In this document: positions 61,000 through 64,000 of the stretch, in pieces
Layout of the letters: every line of letters starts with the position of its first letter
Position numbering within the stretch: the stretch's first letter is position 1
Translations under genes and position numbers: made by a program
Source of the DNA: Spirulina sp034932185
GTDB taxonomy: Bacteria > Cyanobacteriota > Cyanobacteriia > Cyanobacteriales > Spirulinaceae
Assembly (NCBI RefSeq): GCF_034932185.1
Contig: NZ_JAYGHW010000003.1
Span: 52,737-116,736 of the forward strand
Length of the DNA stretch: 64,000 bases
Direction: 5' to 3'
The notes under the pieces: generated by a model
What the model saw: the letters and a program-made list of their open reading frames with translations, nothing else
The model's database searches: none
What the model was told of the DNA's origin: nothing

Positions 61000-61674
61000 C
61001 TAACTCCGCAATACATAGCCCACGCCTCGCACCGTATGGATCAAACGCTGGGGATTATGCACCTCTAACTTAATCCGCAACGCCCGCACATAGACTTCAA
61101 TAATGTTGGATTCCCCCATGAAATCGAAGCCCCACACCTGTTCGAGGATTTGATCTCGCGTCAGGACTTGGCGGGGATGGCGCAGGAGTAGTTCTAACAG
61201 ATCAAATTCCCTGGCGGTGAGTTCGATCGCCTGTTGGTTGCGATAGACTTCGCGGGTGAGGCGATGGAGGGAGAGGTCGGCAAAGGTGAGCAGGTCGGAT
61301 TCCGTAGCATGGCTGCGGCGCAATTGGGCTTTTACCCTTGCTAACAGTTCCTCAATACTAAAAGGCTTGGTGACATAATCATCGGCTCCGGCATTTAAAC
61401 CCGTGACGCGATCGCTCACTTCATCCTTGGCGGTGAGCAAAATTAGTGGCACTTGTACCCCGGTATTGCGTAACCGTAAACAGAGATCAACCCCCGAAAT
61501 TCCCGGCAACATCCAATCCACAATTAATAACTGAAACGGTTGATTGCGGGCGAGAGTAAGTCCATCCATGCCATTATTGGCAACAGTGACACAATAGCCT
61601 TCTAGCTCCAATTCTCCCGCGATAAAAGCAGAAAGCTTCCCGTTATCTTCAATCAGTAAAATGTGATCAGCCAT
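61000..61674 (-). CDS. OmpR-family response regulator
   Basis: A 224-residue regulator from the ATG at 61674 (MADHILLIEDNGKL). The receiver has Asp53 as acceptor (LLIVDWMLPGISG), Thr in LILLTAKDE and Lys in YVTKPFS. The winged-helix DNA-binding domain (about 125-222) reads IELTAREFDLLELLLRHP, with GFDFMGESNIIEVYV and HTVRGVGYVLRS at the end. The start lies inside the kinase gene (8-nt overlap), so translation is likely coupled. FTR1 follows on the same strand. Confidence 0.95.
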   Translation of the reverse strand: MADHILLIEDNGKLSAFIAGELELEGYCVTVANNGMDGLTLARNQPFQLLIVDWMLPGISGVDLCLRLRNTGVQVPLILLTAKDEVSDRVTGLNAGADDYVTKPFSIEELLARVKAQLRRSHATESDLLTFADLSLHRLTREVYRNQQAIELTAREFDLLELLLRHPRQVLTRDQILEQVWGFDFMGESNIIEVYVRALRIKLEVHNPQRLIHTVRGVGYVLRS

Positions 61675-63133
61675 GGGTTTGCCAGAGAGGAAGACTGAGG
61701 GTAAATGTGCTGCCTTTGCCGGGTTGGGAACGGAGCGTAATGTGGCCTTGCATCCCTTCAATTAGACTTTTAGCGATCGCCAACCCCAGCCCCGTCCCTT
61801 GCTGCGATCGCGCCTCATCCCCCCGATAGAACCGCTCGAAAATCCGCTGTTGATGGGGGAAAGGAATACCAATGCCGCGATCACACACATGAATCATCCC
61901 CACCCCTTCCCCCCGTTCTAACACCAATTCAAGGGGTTGATCCAGGGCAGAATATTTCAAACCATTATCCACCAGATTAATTAATACCTGTTGTAACCGA
62001 TCCTGATCGGCACAGACCACCAGATCCGCCGGGGGAGCTTTGAGGGTAATGGGGCGATCACTCACCGCCTCACTCATGGCCACCACCTCAGCTACTAATG
62101 TATTTAAACTCACGGGATTAAGGCGAAAATGAAGGTGGCCACTATCAGCCCGCGCCAGATCTAATAAATCCTCCAACATCCGAATTGTCCGCTCTGCTTC
62201 CGCCGTTGCCGTTTCAATAGCCTGCTGTTGATAGGCACTTAAATTCGTTCCCCGCCGCAACAAACTTTGTAAATATCCCACCACCACCGTTAAGGGTGTA
62301 CGCAACTCATGGGAAACATTGCCCACAAATTGCCGTTGTTGCTCCCAAGCCCCCGATAGGCGCAATAACATCGCATTAAAAGCTTGGGCTAGTCCTAAAA
62401 TTTCTGCTGGTGCTTCCTGGAGTTGCAATTGTGCGCCGCTGAGGTCATCAGCGGAAACTGCGCTAGCCACTTGACTCATCGCCGCGAGGGGCTGCATCGC
62501 CCGGCGAATCCGTTGGGAAATTGTTGCCATTAACAACACAATGGCCACCATACTCACCCAAAATAAACCCCACAAACTGGCATTTAATTTTTGTTGATCG
62601 AGGGTAATATCCTGGGAAAGATAGAGCTTCCCCACGGTTTGCCCCTTAACCGTAATCGGTGTACCACAGAGAACAATATTGCGATCGCCAAACCGCACCA
62701 CCTGGGGTTTTACTGGTACTGCGGGCATTTGGTTGACATCCCCTAACAGGATCGTCGTGGGTTGAGTTATGGTAGATTGAGCCAACACCCGTCCATCTTC
62801 CCCCCGCACCCACACCATCAACCCGGGCCGAGAAACCCGCTTAATGGTGCGATCTAAACCCGTTTCTATGGAACCCATCTCACTATAAAGTTCCAACTGA
62901 TCTGGAAAACGCATCGCAATATATTCGAGGGTTTGTTTATGGGCTGCTACCAAATTTTGCTCCATCTGCCAAGCAGCCCACATGGCAACAGTTCCCAGTC
63001 CTAAAATTGAAATTGTCACCAATTCTAGAGTGAGGCGAAATTGCAAAGAAGACGGCACAAGTTGGATACGGAGCCAGCGAGGGATAATCATTTTAAATTC
63101 AAGTTTCCAGCAATTTTTAGCCACAATTGGCAT
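61667..63133 (-). CDS. Membrane sensor histidine kinase
   Basis: A 488-residue kinase with TM1 (about 35-57), a periplasmic region of about 130 residues (about 58-190), TM2 (about 189-205), a HAMP-like region, HisKA with the phospho-His in NVSHELRTPLTVVVGY (about residue 275), and HATPase (NGLKYS, GIGIPF, GTGLGLAIAKS). A start at the internal ATG at 63091 would shorten it by 14 residues; neither start has a strong Shine-Dalgarno. Paired with the downstream OmpR-type regulator. The signal is unknown, and the iron-permease neighbour suggests metal. Confidence 0.92.
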   Translation of the reverse strand: MPIVAKNCWKLEFKMIIPRWLRIQLVPSSLQFRLTLELVTISILGLGTVAMWAAWQMEQNLVAAHKQTLEYIAMRFPDQLELYSEMGSIETGLDRTIKRVSRPGLMVWVRGEDGRVLAQSTITQPTTILLGDVNQMPAVPVKPQVVRFGDRNIVLCGTPITVKGQTVGKLYLSQDITLDQQKLNASLWGLFWVSMVAIVLLMATISQRIRRAMQPLAAMSQVASAVSADDLSGAQLQLQEAPAEILGLAQAFNAMLLRLSGAWEQQRQFVGNVSHELRTPLTVVVGYLQSLLRRGTNLSAYQQQAIETATAEAERTIRMLEDLLDLARADSGHLHFRLNPVSLNTLVAEVVAMSEAVSDRPITLKAPPADLVVCADQDRLQQVLINLVDNGLKYSALDQPLELVLERGEGVGMIHVCDRGIGIPFPHQQRIFERFYRGDEARSQQGTGLGLAIAKSLIEGMQGHITLRSQPGKGSTFTLSLPLWQTHG

Positions 63134-63145
63134 GGATAGAAGGGT

Positions 63146-63748
63146 TTAAAATAAGTTTGCTGTCCCCTGTTGGGGGTCAAATCTAAACCGCTGTTGATAA
63201 TTGGTTTCACCATAGAGATTAAAGCTAATTGTGGGTTCATCTCCGAGGGCTTCGACTTGGTGAATGGCATCGGGAAGAAAGGTGATCAGATCCCCAGGGA
63301 AGAAGGTCAGATCGCCCGCCGCTTCAATGTGGTTAGGATTGGTTAAACTTCGCCGCCAAAAACGATTTTTTTCCTGCCCTGCCAAGAGGGCAACAATTCC
63401 CCAAGTCCCATGGTTATGAATGGGGGAAACCGTCCCCCCTGCCCAAGCCACCATCTGGACGGTTAGGGGAAAATCTGGCTCATCGTAGAGCATCGATACT
63501 GACCAGCCGGTTTCTGGATCGGGGAGCGAAACACTCCAGGCTAACCAGGGGGAATTTTCGATCAAGGTTCGCACCAAGGGACAAATGAGCTTCAGCCGTT
63601 GGCGATCGCTCTCCACTCTTACCAAGATATCCTCAACATCAGTTAAAAAGCGATAGAGGCGATAGGGTTGGGGTGGGGGTTCAGGGTGAAGATGGGTTTG
63701 GGCGGTACAGGTTCCGCGCTCATCGATGAGCCAATCTTGTCCGGCCAT
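63146..63748 (-). CDS. Cupin, cysteine-dioxygenase-like family protein
   Basis: The 200-residue protein has a cupin barrel with the metal-binding motif PIHNHGTWGIVALLAGQEKNR (two His and a following Glu), then FFPGDLITFLPDAIHQVE with the fourth His, as in cysteine dioxygenase-type cupins that bind one iron. N-terminal residues 1-60 carry Pro-rich and helical segments. Whether the substrate is cysteine is unclear: the family has many uncharacterised cyanobacterial members. It is the first gene of the minus-strand run leading to the kinase, regulator and FTR1. The tnpB-type element begins just upstream. Confidence 0.82.
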   Translation of the reverse strand: MAGQDWLIDERGTCTAQTHLHPEPPPQPYRLYRFLTDVEDILVRVESDRQRLKLICPLVRTLIENSPWLAWSVSLPDPETGWSVSMLYDEPDFPLTVQMVAWAGGTVSPIHNHGTWGIVALLAGQEKNRFWRRSLTNPNHIEAAGDLTFFPGDLITFLPDAIHQVEALGDEPTISFNLYGETNYQQRFRFDPQQGTANLF

Positions 63749-63782
63749 GTTTTTTTACGAAAATAGTGCGGGAGTCTGAAAG

Positions 63783-63849
63783 CCCCGTCGCTTTAGCGCG
63801 GGGATGAAAGACGACAGGGCGACTTTAGTCGCCGTCCTTGCAGGGCGGC
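63783..63849 (+). other. Three consecutive hairpins at the left end of the tnpB-type element
   Basis: CCCCG(T)CGC/GCGCGGGG with a TTTA loop (63783-63803), GGCGAC/GTCGCC with a TTTA loop (63818-63833) and GCCGTCC/GGGCGGC with a 5-nt loop (63831-63849, overlapping the second) stand just upstream of the tnpB ATG. They may be the transposon end hairpins bound by the transposase, or a structured leader. Confidence 0.55.
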
Positions 63850-63874
63850 TTATATTGTGCGCTAGGATATAGAC

Positions 63875-64000
63875 ATGATTGTACTAGAGTTTAAAGCCTA
63901 CGGAAAGCCCCAGCAATTCAGCGCCATAGACGAGGCGGTGAGAACAGTCCAGTTTATCCGAAACAAAGCCATCCGTTATTGGATGGACAACCGGGGAACT
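63875..64000 (+). CDS. tnpB: TnpB-type (IS200/IS605 OrfB) protein, N-terminus only
   Basis: The ATG at 63875 opens MIVLEFKAYGKPQQFSAIDE and continues VRTVQFIRNKAIRYWMDNRGT to the right edge, giving 42 residues. This is the usual N-terminus of cyanobacterial IS200/IS605 OrfB/TnpB, an RNA-guided endonuclease encoded by the transposon. Catalytic residues lie beyond the window. No tnpA is seen upstream, so the element may depend on one elsewhere. It sits divergent to the cupin gene. The guide (omega) RNA of TnpB usually lies at the 3' end of the gene, which is also outside. Confidence 0.8.
   Translation, partial: MIVLEFKAYGKPQQFSAIDEAVRTVQFIRNKAIRYWMDNRGT

Overview
The window is chromosomal DNA of a cyanobacterium. 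The HIP1 palindrome GCGATCGC is scattered through genes and spacers. The gene set is typically cyanobacterial: kaiABC, nblS, sipA, a PSRP-3/Ycf65 ribosomal protein, a Ycf33/DUF751 protein, DUF4327, DUF1997 and DUF4079 proteins, and F1 ATP synthase beta and epsilon genes. The genus cannot be fixed from this sequence. I saw no tRNA, rRNA or CRISPR array by eye.

Layout. 1-5.3 kb: a membrane protein cut by the window edge, a 53-codon gene, then a tightly overlapping minus-strand operon (penicillin-binding-like serine hydrolase, alpha/beta hydrolase, degenerate serine-recombinase homologue) and a CheY-like regulator. 5.4-11 kb: a gyrA paralogue, a PEP-CTERM protein and a CoA-disulfide-reductase/rhodanese fusion. 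11-21 kb: an M15-type peptidase, nblS, purD, metG, a LabA-like NYN protein, lptC, clpP and a membrane-anchored GTPase. 21-30 kb: two hybrid histidine kinases, panB, small unknowns, a GT4 glycosyltransferase and an M48 protease. 30-44 kb: xseB, a TPR-CHAT protein, a cation efflux protein, a GH3 enzyme, rbfA, a TauE-type permease, sipA, a Gfo/Idh oxidoreductase, hemL, a fasciclin protein and a gamma carbonic anhydrase. 44-51 kb: ATP synthase beta and epsilon, PSRP-3, a HAD phosphatase and kaiA-kaiB-kaiC. 51-64 kb: an atypical SDR, DUF genes, an FkbM methyltransferase followed by a pseudopilin, recN, a CyaB-type adenylate cyclase, a cupin/two-component/FTR1 iron-permease run, and the start of a tnpB-type insertion sequence cut by the right edge.

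How the genes relate. Several connect light, redox and clock signalling: the oscillator kaiABC, a LabA-family protein (known clock-output factors), the light/nutrient-stress kinase NblS and its known partner SipA, and a GAF-GAF-PAS adenylate cyclase. The cupin, kinase, regulator and FTR1 genes form a plausible iron-responsive unit. The rest is mostly housekeeping.

The most striking structure is at gene ends. Of twelve convergent gene pairs, four share their stop codons in an exact 4-nt TTAA/TTAG overlap. Six others are separated by palindromic elements. These belong to a few families: GTAGGGGCG-ended elements in short and long forms, a GATCCCCC/CCCCCTTAAAAAGGGGG element, and two multi-hairpin arrays whose hairpins carry GGC-(AGA/TCT)-GCC heads in the same order at two loci 12 kb apart. 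Three genes end exactly on the edge of a GTAGGGGCG element, so the element appears to supply the stop codon. Two proteins look like domesticated enzymes that have lost their catalytic residues: the recombinase homologue and the CHAT domain of the TPR protein.
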